DNA of 17,471 nt from Endomicrobium sp. Lineage in GTDB: Bacteria; Elusimicrobiota; Endomicrobiia; Endomicrobiales; Endomicrobiaceae. The translations under genes were made by a program, and so were the position numbers. Positions 1 to 8,099 of the stretch are shown piece after piece. Within the stretch, counting starts at the first letter, position 1. Each line of letters begins with the position of its first letter. The notes under the pieces are model-generated. The model did not search any database, was not told the origin of the DNA, and saw only the letters and a program-made list of their open reading frames with translations. Location of the stretch: assembly GCA_031273645.1 (NCBI GenBank), contig JAISRM010000296.1:1-17471 (forward strand), written 5' to 3'.

Positions 1-854
1 ACGGCGGAATCGTTTACTTTAAGATTTTCATATTTAAGCGACGTTGCAAAAATATCGCTTATCTGCAGCCCGAAATTCCATCTGGGATTAAAGTGATAAA
101 TAGCTCCGATATCGGCGCCAAAACCCTTGCCAAGATATGCCGGAAACTCGTAAGCGTCTTCGTTTGTAAGCTCGGCAAGAGAAACTCTGTCCGTCGCTTT
201 TGCTCTTAAAATATATTTAAAATTTATACCGACCGACAAACTTCCCGGCAAACCTATTTTTTCAAGAGAATTTATTTTATAGGAAACAGGAACAGGAATC
301 ACCGCCGTAGCCTGAGCTTTGTAATATACCGCCGGCACGGGCATTCCGTGCTTAAAACCGGCGTCTATATTTATATAGTCAAAAACACCAATTCCGAAAT
401 TAAAATAATTTTCGCCGCCAGCCTTAATTTTTCCCGAAATATAAGACGGATTTAAAAGAGAAAGATAAATATTTGTCGTTTTTCCGACTACTTTATCGTT
501 AATCTTTTGTATAAGATCTCCGGCTTGGCCGCTGTCGTATAAATCGTTAAAATTTTGAAGATCGTCGTAATTGTCATTAATAAATTCCGCCATTTCAAAA
601 CTTTCCAAATCAACTCCCGCCGTTATGATAAAAGGCGGAAGCGGTATGCTAAGAAGAAAACTCTCTCTTTGCGAAATTCCCGCGGGATTATAAAAAAAAG
701 CGTTATCGTCGTCTGAAACGGCAATAAAAGCGCCGCCCATTCCCATAGGTCTTAAACCTTTTATAAAAGCTTTGTCATCTTTTGTTTGGATTTCTGCAAA
801 TACCCAAGAAAAAGCAAAAGCGGTTAAAAATGCGGCTAAAAATATTTTTTTCAC
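1..854 (-). CDS. UPF0164/TraF_2-like outer-membrane beta-barrel protein (3' end outside window)
   Basis: The frame is open from a GTG codon (852-854) to the left edge, at least 284 codons, so the C-terminus is missing. GTG is chosen because GAGAGG stands 7 nt upstream and the next residues form a clean signal peptide (MKKIFLAAFLTAFAFSWVFA, cut before EIQ). After it comes RPMGMGGAFIAVSDDDNAFF and a YNPAG motif, the hallmark start of UPF0164/TraF_2/PorV-like barrels ('GMGGAF.A...D..A.YYNPAG'). The rest has alternating aromatic and polar strand-like segments, consistent with an outer-membrane barrel. It begins 19 bp after the lipoprotein gene and is probably the distal part of the tad operon. 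It could be an outer-membrane partner of that system, but this is only inferred from position; it does not look like a secretin. Confidence 0.72.
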   Translation of the reverse strand, partial: MKKIFLAAFLTAFAFSWVFAEIQTKDDKAFIKGLRPMGMGGAFIAVSDDDNAFFYNPAGISQRESFLLSIPLPPFIITAGVDLESFEMAEFINDNYDDLQNFNDLYDSGQAGDLIQKINDKVVGKTTNIYLSLLNPSYISGKIKAGGENYFNFGIGVFDYINIDAGFKHGMPVPAVYYKAQATAVIPVPVSYKINSLEKIGLPGSLSVGINFKYILRAKATDRVSLAELTNEDAYEFPAYLGKGFGADIGAIYHFNPRWNFGLQISDIFATSLKYENLKVNDSA

Positions 855-873
855 TTAAATCCCTCTCGTTTTA

Positions 874-1665
874 TTATAATGAATCCACAAGGTCTAAAAG
901 ATTCTTTATAGCTCCGGAATTTCCTTTAAGACTGTTGATTTGCTTTTGCATTTCATTTACAAAATCGTTTGAACCTTCGGCGTTTAATTTTGCCGCCAAA
1001 GCCCCTATCGTTGAAGAAAGATTGTCGAGCGCATCGTTTTGCGGAGAAAGCAAGTCTTCAAGAACATTTTTAAGTTCGTCTTTTGCCTGCTGGGAAAGAG
1101 GTCCGGAAACAGAAAATTCATAATCTCCGTCAACAAGATTCATATCTACCATTCTTCCGGCTTCTGTGTCAAAAATATCTAAAATAATGTCAAAAAGCTG
1201 CGCAAGAGCAGAGTCTAAAAGCAGTTCCGCATCATTGCTTGCGATGGCGTTTTGATATATGCCTTTATCAATCATTTTGTCTGTGGCTTCATGCAATTTT
1301 TCGGCGACGTTCCTGTCTTGAAAAATGTCAAAGACAGACTCTGCGGAAGCCGAATCTGCTTGCAGCACGCTGTTTATTATGTCGCCGATTTTATCGGAAA
1401 TCGCGTCGTTAAACAAAGCGGATGCATAGCCTTTCATCGCGTCATTAGAATAGGGCTGTTTGTCTAAAGCCTTTTCGTAATACTGCGCGGCTTTTGCAAA
1501 ATCTTTTTTACTCATAGAAGAATCTGCATCAGACATCAAATCTTCGTAATTTCCGCTTCCGGAATTGTGCGCCCACGAAAAAATATTGCCGCTTCCGCAG
1601 CCGCAGGCAAAGGCGGCAAGAAAAATAAAACAGCATAAAACAAAAAACAATTGCGGTTTCCTCAT
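874..1665 (-). CDS. TPR-like lipoprotein, possible TadD counterpart
   Basis: Predicted 263-aa lipoprotein. The N-terminus MRKPQLFFVLCCFIFLAAFA followed by CGCGS is a short hydrophobic signal with a lipidatable Cys at 21 or 23; neither lipobox is fully canonical. Residues about 42-85 read as a TPR-like helical pair (...DFAKAAQYYEKALDKQPYSNDAMKGYASALF). The remainder is acidic and helical with no motif I recognise. AGAGGAG before the ATG gives a good ribosome site. It lies 89 nt after tadC, the largest gap in this gene series. Tad clusters usually include TadD, a TPR lipoprotein thought to help outer-membrane assembly. Position, lipidation and the TPR-like segment fit that role, but sequence identity to TadD is not demonstrated. 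It could instead belong with the downstream outer-membrane protein. Confidence 0.7.
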   Translation of the reverse strand: MRKPQLFFVLCCFIFLAAFACGCGSGNIFSWAHNSGSGNYEDLMSDADSSMSKKDFAKAAQYYEKALDKQPYSNDAMKGYASALFNDAISDKIGDIINSVLQADSASAESVFDIFQDRNVAEKLHEATDKMIDKGIYQNAIASNDAELLLDSALAQLFDIILDIFDTEAGRMVDMNLVDGDYEFSVSGPLSQQAKDELKNVLEDLLSPQNDALDNLSSTIGALAAKLNAEGSNDFVNEMQKQINSLKGNSGAIKNLLDLVDSL

Positions 1666-1754
1666 TTGCTTTCTCCTCTTTTATAATTTCCCGCCGGTAT
1701 AAAGAAACGGCAAAATTTTGTTAATGCAGGTAAAAACGCCGATGCGGAGGCCGA

Positions 1755-2639
1755 TTAAAATCCGCCCGTACGCATAAGATTAATGGCAATCGGTCCGAAA
1801 ATAACTATAAACATCGTGGGAAATATTAAAAGCACCAGCGGTATAAGAATTTTTACCGGAGCTTCCTGAGCTTTTTTTTCGGCTGCGGAAGCTCTTTCGT
1901 TTCTAAGCTGCAAAGCAAGCCTCTTTAAAGTGTCCGACATTCCCGCGCCGGAGTCAAGAGCCATATTTATTGTTCTTACAAAAAAAGAGAGCTGTTCAAG
2001 ATTTGTTTTAGAAGAAATTTCCGCAAGAGCTGTTTTTTTATCGTATCCGAGAGAAATTTTTGCCAGCGCGCTTTTAAAATCGTCGGATAACGGACCTTTA
2101 AGTATATCTGAAACCCTTTCGGCCGCTTTAAAAAAATCCGAACCGGCTTCAAGCGTTATGGAAAGCAGGTCGGCGGTGTCGGGCAATTGTTTAAATATTA
2201 ATTCTTTTCTTTTCTTGACGGCTTCTTTAAGTTTGATTATCGGAAGATAAAAGAAAAGAATCGCCGCAAGAAGAAGCGCAATAACGGCTGAGCTTATAAA
2301 GGCGGCGCAAAAAGCCATTCCGGCAAACATTGAAAATATGCATAAGGATAGAAATTGATAAGGATTGAATTTTTCATAAATGCCGCCGGCGGATTTAAAA
2401 TTTGATTCTAACTTTTTCATTGCCGAAACGAATTGTTTGTTTTTTATTTTTGAAAATATGAATCCGGTTTTACCTGCTAAACCCAAGACTGCCGGAGTTA
2501 TAAAACTTTTGCTCTTTTTCTTTTCAACAGCGTCGTGGATTTTGCCTTCCGCCTCAATGCGGTCAATGCCTCCGACGGCTAAACGCGTTATGAAAAAAAC
2601 GGCTAAAGCCGCAAACAGACAAAATAAAATTAAATGCAT
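1755..2639 (-). CDS. tadC: TadC-like inner-membrane pilus assembly protein (T2SSF domain)
   Basis: 294-aa membrane protein of the GspF/T2SSF fold, the inner-membrane platform that couples the TadA ATPase to pilin extrusion. It has an N-terminal membrane segment (about 3-22), a pair of segments at about 97-135, a cytoplasmic T2SSF helical domain (about 148-258, with LPDTADLLSITLEAG at 152-166, a typical TadC/TadB signature), and a C-terminal hydrophobic segment (about 262-288). The start follows AAGGA by 8 nt, and the upstream tadB stop overlaps that SD sequence, so translation is probably coupled. Tad systems use two GspF-like proteins; this one has the TadC layout and lies after tadB, the standard order. 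Confidence 0.85.
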   Translation of the reverse strand: MHLILFCLFAALAVFFITRLAVGGIDRIEAEGKIHDAVEKKKSKSFITPAVLGLAGKTGFIFSKIKNKQFVSAMKKLESNFKSAGGIYEKFNPYQFLSLCIFSMFAGMAFCAAFISSAVIALLLAAILFFYLPIIKLKEAVKKRKELIFKQLPDTADLLSITLEAGSDFFKAAERVSDILKGPLSDDFKSALAKISLGYDKKTALAEISSKTNLEQLSFFVRTINMALDSGAGMSDTLKRLALQLRNERASAAEKKAQEAPVKILIPLVLLIFPTMFIVIFGPIAINLMRTGGF

Positions 2640-2649
2640 AAATATATCC

Positions 2650-3486
2650 TTAAAAATCTATTTCCGTCATTTTTCTTATTACAAAAGAACCGGTAAGAAC
2701 CAGTATGACGCTTATCAAAAGCAAAACGTTTCCTACAAAAGTAACAAAAAGAGATTTTATCATATCGGGATCTATAAGATACATCATAAGCACGACTATA
2801 AAAGGCATAAGGCTTACGATATTTCCCGACATTCTTCCCTGCGCGGTCAAAGCGTTTATTTTTAATTGTATGGATATTCTTTGCGAAGTTGCGTCGATAA
2901 TTCTGTCAAAAACGCCTGAAAGGCTTGAGCCGGAATCTTTTGAAAGCTTTATCGTGTCTATCATTAAACGAAACTCTTTGCTTAAAGAATTTTCTGCGGC
3001 TTTCTTTAACACTTCGTCGAAATTAACGCCTAAGGCGAGGTTTTTGGAAATTGTTTCAAATTCGCTTTTAACGGGTTCTTTTAATTCTTCGTAAGCAATG
3101 CCCATAGCCGCCTGTATCGATTGCCCTGATTGCACTGAATTTTTAATGACCGTAAGCGCTTCTATAACCTGCTTGTCTATCAGCTCCATGCGTTTCTTTA
3201 ATTTTCTGTCTTGAACATACCAATCAAAGTAGGCGTATAAAACGGCCGCTATAAAAGCAAAAATAAGGTTTTGGATAATTATTGATATGATAAAAAAAAT
3301 GATAAATGAAAATAAAAATCTTTTTTTAAGAGCAGGCAGGGTTTTAAAATTTATTTTTGACGGGTTTTCCTTATTATTTTCCGATTTCTTTTTATTTGCA
3401 ATTAAATTGGCTGCGTAAAAAATAAAACAAAAGACGGCCGCCGCCGCAGATATTAAAAATAATAAATTAAAAATTGAAGTATTCAT
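2650..3486 (-). CDS. tadB: TadB-like inner-membrane pilus assembly protein (T2SSF domain)
   Basis: 278-aa partner of TadC in the inner-membrane platform of a Tad/Flp pilus. Hydrophobic segments lie at about 8-30, 55-90, 221-238 and 247-270. The cytoplasmic T2SSF domain (about 105-215) contains LIDKQVIEALTVIKNSVQSG and later SLSKEFRLMIDTIKLSKDSG, which match the conserved 'LP..l..l...l.aG.s...A' and 'L..el......i.lg...G' pattern of TadB. It starts 12 nt after the tadA stop behind a weak GGAAA ribosome site, which suggests coupling to tadA. Order tadA-tadB-tadC is the canonical one and supports the call. Confidence 0.85.
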   Translation of the reverse strand: MNTSIFNLLFLISAAAAVFCFIFYAANLIANKKKSENNKENPSKINFKTLPALKKRFLFSFIIFFIISIIIQNLIFAFIAAVLYAYFDWYVQDRKLKKRMELIDKQVIEALTVIKNSVQSGQSIQAAMGIAYEELKEPVKSEFETISKNLALGVNFDEVLKKAAENSLSKEFRLMIDTIKLSKDSGSSLSGVFDRIIDATSQRISIQLKINALTAQGRMSGNIVSLMPFIVVLMMYLIDPDMIKSLFVTFVGNVLLLISVILVLTGSFVIRKMTEIDF

Positions 3487-3498
3487 TTTATTTCCGTA

Positions 3499-5487
3499 TT
3501 ATACGTTAAAAATTTTTGTATCAACTTCTATTCCCCGCTCCGACGCTTTTTTTATAAAATCAGGAATATATCCCGACGCTTTAAAAACGCCTTTTTGCAC
3601 GCCGTTTTCAACGCTTTGCGTTTTAAACTCAAAAACCGGAATGACTTCGTAAATTTTGTCGTCGCCGGTAAGATTAAGAACGGATATTGAAGATATTTTT
3701 CTTGTTCCGTCGCCGTAACGGGTAAGCTGCGCTATTACGTTTACCGCCGAAGCTATTTGCGCTATAATGGAACGCTCGGGCAAATCTGCTCCTGACATCA
3801 AAACCATTGTAACAAATCTTGACACGGCGTCTTTTGCGGAATTTGCGTGAACCGTCGACATGCTGCCTTCATGCCCCGTAGTCATAGCCTGAAGCATGTC
3901 GAGGGCTTCGCCTGCGCGGCATTCGCCGACTATTATTCTGTCCGGACGCATTCTTAAAGCGTTTACGACGAGCCTTCTTATCGTTATCTCGCCGCTTCCT
4001 TCGGTTGATTTAGGGCGGCTTTCAAGCCTTACGACGTGCTTTTGCTGAAGCTGAAGTTCCGCCGAATCTTCAATCGTAACAAGCCTTTCGTTTTCCGGTA
4101 TAAAAGAAGACACGGCGTTTAAAAGAGTCGTTTTTCCCGTGCCTGTTCCGCCGGAAATTATGATGTTTCTTTTTAAAAGAACCGCCGCTTTTAAAAATTC
4201 CGTCATTTCATAACTTATGCTTGACGAAGATATAAGCTGAGACGGAGAAAGTTTGCTTTTTAAAAATTTTCTGATAGTTAAAACCGGACCGACAAGAGAA
4301 ATCGGTCTTATAACCGCGTTGACCCTCGAGCCGTCTTTAAGCCTTGCATCGACTATCGGGGAAGATTCGTCTATGTGCCTTCCTATCTGCGAAACTATTC
4401 TGTCTATAACGGTTTTCAGCCGTTTTTCATCTGAAAAAGACGCGTTTGAAAGCGTGAGTTTTCCGGCCTTTTCAATATAAATCATATCCGGACCGTTTAC
4501 CATTATTTCGGTAATTTGAGGATCTTTAAGAAAATCTTCAAGAATGCCAAGCCCGGCCACGTCGTCGCAAAGATCTTTATAAAGACGTTCGGCCGTATTT
4601 TGCGCAAGCTTTAAATCTAAGCGCTTAAGTATTTCTTCTATTTTTGAACGCGCGTGCCGTTTGAGTTTTTCCGGATCGGCTTCATCTGAAAACTCTTTCA
4701 TTTTTTCAACAAGTTCGGAATAAATTTTATCCCTCAGCTGAACGTAAACGTCTTCTTTTTGAAAATAATTCTCCGGAGAAATTTCCGCAGCTTTTGCGCA
4801 AGGCTTTTCAAGAACGGCGCTTAGAGCTTTTACTATAGAATTTGTTTTGTCCCTGTAGGAATATTTGGGAGAGAGAATTTGTTCCTGAACATAAGGGCTA
4901 AAAGCTGCGGAAATCGGATTTTTAAAGAGCTCGTAATTGCTTAATATTTTATCGGAATGAAATTCGTAGCCGAGATCGAGCTTTAAAGGAATTGAGTTCA
5001 GCTGACAATTTGAAGCCGACAAAATAGTTTCATAAATTGAAACGGCGTTTTTTGAAGAAATGGAGTCTGATAAAAACGGAAATAAAACTGCGGTTGAATT
5101 TTTGACCAGAAACAAAAGATTTCCGCTTATATCGTCGGGTAAAATTACAAAAACGCTTTCGTAGCCTTGCGAAAGAGCGTTTATAAGATACAAAACGCTT
5201 TCATGGTCAAGCTCTTTAAGTTTTTTGTTTTTAAGCCCCAAAACTAAATCCGCAGTTCCCGGCGAGAGAAAGCTTTTCAGCATTTTCGGATTTAAAGCCG
5301 GCAATACCGGAAAAATATCTTCAATATATTTCATTCCGTTTTTGTAAACAGACCAGAAAGCTTCCGTCGAAACTACGGAAAAATCAATTATTATGTTTTC
5401 TTTTGCGCGTATTGAAGATATTGACGAAAGTCCGTTTGCGATAACGGCTCTTTTTAAAACGTCGCAGCTGGGGGCTATTAAAAACAT
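3499..5487 (-). CDS. tadA: TadA/CpaF pilus ATPase fused to a degenerate TadZ/CpaE-like N-terminal domain
   Basis: 662 aa, against roughly 420-480 for a usual TadA. Residues about 230-662 are a standard secretion ATPase: linker helices, then a FLKDPQITEIMVNGPD-type N-terminal subdomain (about 319-334), RHIDESSPIVDARLKDGSRVN (370-390), Walker A GGTGTGKTT (446-454), Asp box TIEDSAEL (471-478), Walker B RIIVGE (517-522) and His box GHEGSMSTVHANS (538-550). All catalytic motifs are intact, so it should power Flp pilus assembly at the inner membrane. Residues 1-175 follow the layout of a MinD/ParA-type TadZ: an N-terminal strand-loop-helix, a 'NIIIDFSVV' strand near 31-39, and 'GYESVFVILPDD' near 108-119 where TadZ has 'YDyvvvDlP'. 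The P-loop itself has become APSCDVLKRA, and the Walker B Asp is Ile. The start overlaps nothing and lies 3 nt after cpaB, behind CAGGT. Confidence 0.93.
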   Translation of the reverse strand: MFLIAPSCDVLKRAVIANGLSSISSIRAKENIIIDFSVVSTEAFWSVYKNGMKYIEDIFPVLPALNPKMLKSFLSPGTADLVLGLKNKKLKELDHESVLYLINALSQGYESVFVILPDDISGNLLFLVKNSTAVLFPFLSDSISSKNAVSIYETILSASNCQLNSIPLKLDLGYEFHSDKILSNYELFKNPISAAFSPYVQEQILSPKYSYRDKTNSIVKALSAVLEKPCAKAAEISPENYFQKEDVYVQLRDKIYSELVEKMKEFSDEADPEKLKRHARSKIEEILKRLDLKLAQNTAERLYKDLCDDVAGLGILEDFLKDPQITEIMVNGPDMIYIEKAGKLTLSNASFSDEKRLKTVIDRIVSQIGRHIDESSPIVDARLKDGSRVNAVIRPISLVGPVLTIRKFLKSKLSPSQLISSSSISYEMTEFLKAAVLLKRNIIISGGTGTGKTTLLNAVSSFIPENERLVTIEDSAELQLQQKHVVRLESRPKSTEGSGEITIRRLVVNALRMRPDRIIVGECRAGEALDMLQAMTTGHEGSMSTVHANSAKDAVSRFVTMVLMSGADLPERSIIAQIASAVNVIAQLTRYGDGTRKISSISVLNLTGDDKIYEVIPVFEFKTQSVENGVQKGVFKASGYIPDFIKKASERGIEVDTKIFNV

Positions 5488-5490
5488 TTT

Positions 5491-6324
5491 TTACCTGTTT
5501 GAAGACGCGGCGTATTTAGTTATAAATTCTAAAACTTCTTTCTGGGAACGTCCGGAATCTTTAGAATAACGCGTTTGCGGCGCCGTGAGCGAAATATCTT
5601 TTATTATATCGGAAATTTTTAAAGGCTTTACGTCGTGTTTTTGAACGTCTCCCGCAGGACGAATAATGTATTTTAGTTTTCCCCTCTCGCCCGCAAGCAA
5701 AATAGTCTGAGCCTGTTCAACGGTTACCGACAGCGTTATTATGCCGTCGTTTTCCTGCGAAGAATCGTCATTTTTTTTCTTTGGAGCGCCTATGTACTTT
5801 CCGCCGGAAAACAAAACGAGAATATCCTGAGCCACCATGTAAACGGCTTCATGAATTTGCTTGTTGTTATCGGCGTATTCAATAATGCTTAAAACGTCGA
5901 TCCTTGAACCCGGCGCGATAACCTTTGCGCTCGTATTGTCAAAATTTACGGCAAGCGCTTTTTGTCCCTGCGGAATAATATTGGCTATTCCGCTTTCTTC
6001 GTCTATACGCGAAACTTTTGTGGCAAGTATTTGTTCTCCGGCTTCTATTGTAACCAAAGCCGAATACAAACCCTCTGAGTCTTTTGAAAACAGCGAGCCG
6101 GCTTTTGAAAATGATTTTGGCTGCGCGTATTCTTTAGGAACAAGTTTTTCTTCAAGCATTTCTTTTTTAATCACGATGCCCGGCGTAATGCGCTTTTTTG
6201 CGACCACTGCAGAAACCGGCTCGGCCATTGTTTTATATTTGGCTTCAATGCCGGATAAATAAGAGTAGGCAAAAAAAGACGCGGCGATAGAAAAAAGCGC
6301 GGATAATAAGATTGTTTTTTTCAT
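5491..6324 (-). CDS. cpaB: CpaB/RcpC Flp pilus assembly protein (SAF domain)
   Basis: 277-aa periplasm-facing protein of the Tad system. It is anchored by an N-terminal membrane segment (MKKTILLSALFSIAASFFAY), followed by a SAF domain (about 37-103, with VVAKKRITPGIVIKKEMLEE, then VPKEYAQ and VTIEAGEQILATKV) and an RcpC region (about 113-230, with IIPQGQKALAVNFD, VIAPGSRIDVL, and SVTVEQAQTILLAGERGKL). CpaB/RcpC proteins are thought to work with the secretin, perhaps binding peptidoglycan. A longer frame opens at TTG 6339, but only the ATG at 6322-6324 has a GGA-type ribosome site (about 11 nt upstream) and a normal Lys-Lys signal-anchor start. The gene lies between flp and tadA; the C-terminal 45 residues are polar and unrecognised. 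Confidence 0.88.
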   Translation of the reverse strand: MKKTILLSALFSIAASFFAYSYLSGIEAKYKTMAEPVSAVVAKKRITPGIVIKKEMLEEKLVPKEYAQPKSFSKAGSLFSKDSEGLYSALVTIEAGEQILATKVSRIDEESGIANIIPQGQKALAVNFDNTSAKVIAPGSRIDVLSIIEYADNNKQIHEAVYMVAQDILVLFSGGKYIGAPKKKNDDSSQENDGIITLSVTVEQAQTILLAGERGKLKYIIRPAGDVQKHDVKPLKISDIIKDISLTAPQTRYSKDSGRSQKEVLEFITKYAASSNR

Positions 6325-6359
6325 AGTTATGTTATCCAAATATAGCGTTAGAGTTTATA

Positions 6360-6524
6360 CTAAGCATCTGCTATTGTAGTCGTGGCGTCTCCAAATTTTT
6401 CTGCTACTTTTTCACCCATCAATTTATAAGCCGCAAAAACTATGCCTACCACTACCGCCACAATCAAAATATACTCTACCATCCCTTGCCCTTTGTTGCG
6501 TTTCAGCCATCTGAAATCAAACAT
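6360..6524 (-). CDS. flp: Flp-type major pilin
   Basis: A 54-aa prepilin, the predicted structural subunit of the pilus. The leader MFDFRWLKRNKG ends at Gly12. Cleavage there by a TadV-type prepilin peptidase would leave a 42-aa mature pilin starting QGMVEYILIVAVVVG, with Glu at +5 and Tyr at +6, the defining Flp 'G|xxxxEY' motif, followed by one hydrophobic helix and a short tail. The frame is open further upstream to 6596 and overlaps the 3' end of tadE, but that extension is basic and unlike any pilin. AAAGGAG with a short spacer before the ATG at 6524 is the strongest ribosome site in the cluster, fitting a high-copy subunit. No prepilin peptidase gene is in the window. Confidence 0.9.
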   Translation of the reverse strand: MFDFRWLKRNKGQGMVEYILIVAVVVGIVFAAYKLMGEKVAEKFGDATTTIADA

Positions 6525-6541
6525 TTCTCTTCTCCTTTTTA

Positions 6542-7075
6542 TTATTTTTCCCGTTCCTGAGCGCCGTAACTTCCTGTTCCGGACAATACTTCGCAACGGG
6601 CTTTTATTTTAAATTCTTCTCTTCCCGCAGCTCTCAGCGCTGCAGGAGCGCGGTATTTATACGAAACTTCAACATAAGATTTTTCCGCCGTCAACGCAAA
6701 CAGATCTTTAACTTCATCAACAATTTTGAGAGGATTAAAAGAAGATATGTTTTCAAACTCAAAAGTTGTGTTTATTTTTTTTGCGTCATGTATTTTCACG
6801 TCAATATCAAGATTTTGCGGGTCAAGAATTCTGCCGATAGTTTTATCATTGCAAAGATAATTGGTTATTTCTTGTTTTATAACGTTTTTGCTAAAAGGCG
6901 TGTATGAAATTAAATCCATTCCGTATCTTGCGGCGCTTGTAAGCTGCTGCCACGTAAGCATAATGCGCGCAAACCAGATAACCGTAAACAAAAAAAATAC
7001 TATAAGAGGAGCAATTAACGCCGCCTCCGCCAGAGCCTGTCCTGAAGATTTTCCGTTTTTATTAAAAAGAAACAT
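6542..7075 (-). CDS. tadE: TadE-like minor pseudopilin
   Basis: 177-aa protein with a class III prepilin-like start: MFLFNKNGKSSG|QALAEAALIAPLIVFFL. Gly12 precedes the cut and Glu17 is at +5, as in TadE/TadF pseudopilins. One hydrophobic helix (about 18-40) and a mostly periplasmic domain with AARYGMDLISYTP near 48-60 follow ('aar.ga...' is typical TadE). It has no ribosome site of its own: its ATG lies 3 nt after the rfbB stop codon (TAA ATC ATG), so translation is probably coupled to rfbB. TadE-type proteins are processed by the same peptidase as Flp and are thought to prime pilus assembly. TadF or TadG cannot be excluded from sequence alone. Confidence 0.82.
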   Translation of the reverse strand: MFLFNKNGKSSGQALAEAALIAPLIVFFLFTVIWFARIMLTWQQLTSAARYGMDLISYTPFSKNVIKQEITNYLCNDKTIGRILDPQNLDIDVKIHDAKKINTTFEFENISSFNPLKIVDEVKDLFALTAEKSYVEVSYKYRAPAALRAAGREEFKIKARCEVLSGTGSYGAQEREK

Positions 7076-7078
7076 GAT

Positions 7079-8074
7079 TTATTTTTTATATTGAAGTTTG
7101 TAATACTTGTCAAAGCCGGAATTTTTTAATCTGCGCCATATGCGTTCGTTTTCAACGTACCATTTAACAGTTTCTTTTAAAGCTTTTTCAAAAGTATATA
7201 AAGGTTTGTATCCGAGTTTTTTCAGTTTTGAACAATCTATGGAGTATCTTCTGTCATGACCGGGTCTGTCGGAAACTTTTTTTATAAGAGACTGCGGCTT
7301 TCCTAAAATTTTAAGAATAAGTTTAGTAATGTCTATGTTTGTCATTTCAACTCCGCCGCCGATATTGTAAACTTCCCCGTTTTCGCCTTTATGCAATACA
7401 ATGTCTATCGCCCGGCAATGGTCTATAACGTAAAGCCAGTCTCTGACATTTTTTCCGTCTCCGTATAAAGGAAGATCTTTGCCGTCTAAAGCGTTGGTAA
7501 CAAATAAAGGTATAAGTTTTTCCGGATACTGAAAAGGACCGTAATTATTAGAACATCTTGTAATTACCGCCGGAAGTCCGTAAGTGCGAAAATAAGAACG
7601 CACAAGCAGATCGGAAGAAGCTTTTGCCGCAGAATACGGACTGTTTGGGCTTATCGGGGAAGTTTCTTTAAAAGATCCCTTTAGAATGCTGCCGTAAACT
7701 TCGTCGGTAGAAATATGCACGAATTTTGAAATTTTATAGGCTCTTGAGGCTTCAAGAAGAGAAAAAGTTCCGTTTACGTCGGTTTTAATAAAGTCGCCGG
7801 CATTTAAAATTGAACGGTCAACGTGGGTTTCAGCCGCAAAATTAATTACAGCGTCGGCATTTTTGATGTGTTTAGAAACAAGTTTAAAATCGCAGATATC
7901 GCCTTTTATGAATTTGTAATGCGGATTGTTTTCAACGTCTTTTAAATTGTCAGGATTTCCGGCATAGGTAAGTTTGTCATAATTGATTATTTTATACGAC
8001 GGATATTTCTCAAAAATATATCTGATAAAATTTGAACCGATAAACCCCGCTCCGCCCGTAACTAATAATTTCAT
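7079..8074 (-). CDS. rfbB: dTDP-glucose 4,6-dehydratase
   Basis: 331-aa short-chain dehydrogenase/reductase that converts dTDP-glucose to dTDP-4-keto-6-deoxyglucose, the second step of dTDP-rhamnose and related sugar synthesis. It has the NAD-binding TGGAGFIGSNF near the N-terminus, NYDKLTYAGNPDNL, the catalytic ISTDEVYG (Thr123, Asp124, Glu125), the YxxxK pair (Tyr147, Lys151 in SPYSAAKAS), NNYGPFQYPEKLIP and DWLYVIDHCRAI. All are diagnostic of RfbB/RmlB, and the length is normal. A GTG lies one codon upstream (8077), but GAGAGG is ideally spaced (5 nt) for the ATG at 8074. It is the promoter-proximal gene of the tad cluster. No rfbA, rfbC or rfbD is in the window. Confidence 0.95.
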   Translation of the reverse strand: MKLLVTGGAGFIGSNFIRYIFEKYPSYKIINYDKLTYAGNPDNLKDVENNPHYKFIKGDICDFKLVSKHIKNADAVINFAAETHVDRSILNAGDFIKTDVNGTFSLLEASRAYKISKFVHISTDEVYGSILKGSFKETSPISPNSPYSAAKASSDLLVRSYFRTYGLPAVITRCSNNYGPFQYPEKLIPLFVTNALDGKDLPLYGDGKNVRDWLYVIDHCRAIDIVLHKGENGEVYNIGGGVEMTNIDITKLILKILGKPQSLIKKVSDRPGHDRRYSIDCSKLKKLGYKPLYTFEKALKETVKWYVENERIWRRLKNSGFDKYYKLQYKK

Positions 8075-8099
8075 CACAACCTCTCGTTTTTTGACCTAT

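Noticed and set aside
1700..1754. Terminator or internal promoter in the gap between tadC and the lipoprotein gene
   Set aside because: Only 3-bp stems around GCC/GGC and no correctly spaced -35/-10 pair were found.
3499..5487. The long TadA as an assembly error joining two genes
   Set aside because: The frame is continuous, no internal start with a convincing ribosome site was noticed near residue 230, and the extension has coherent strand/helix alternation.
6525..6596. Longer N-terminus for the Flp pilin
   Set aside because: It would overlap tadE and add a basic stretch unlike a prepilin leader; AAAGGAG favours the ATG at 6524.
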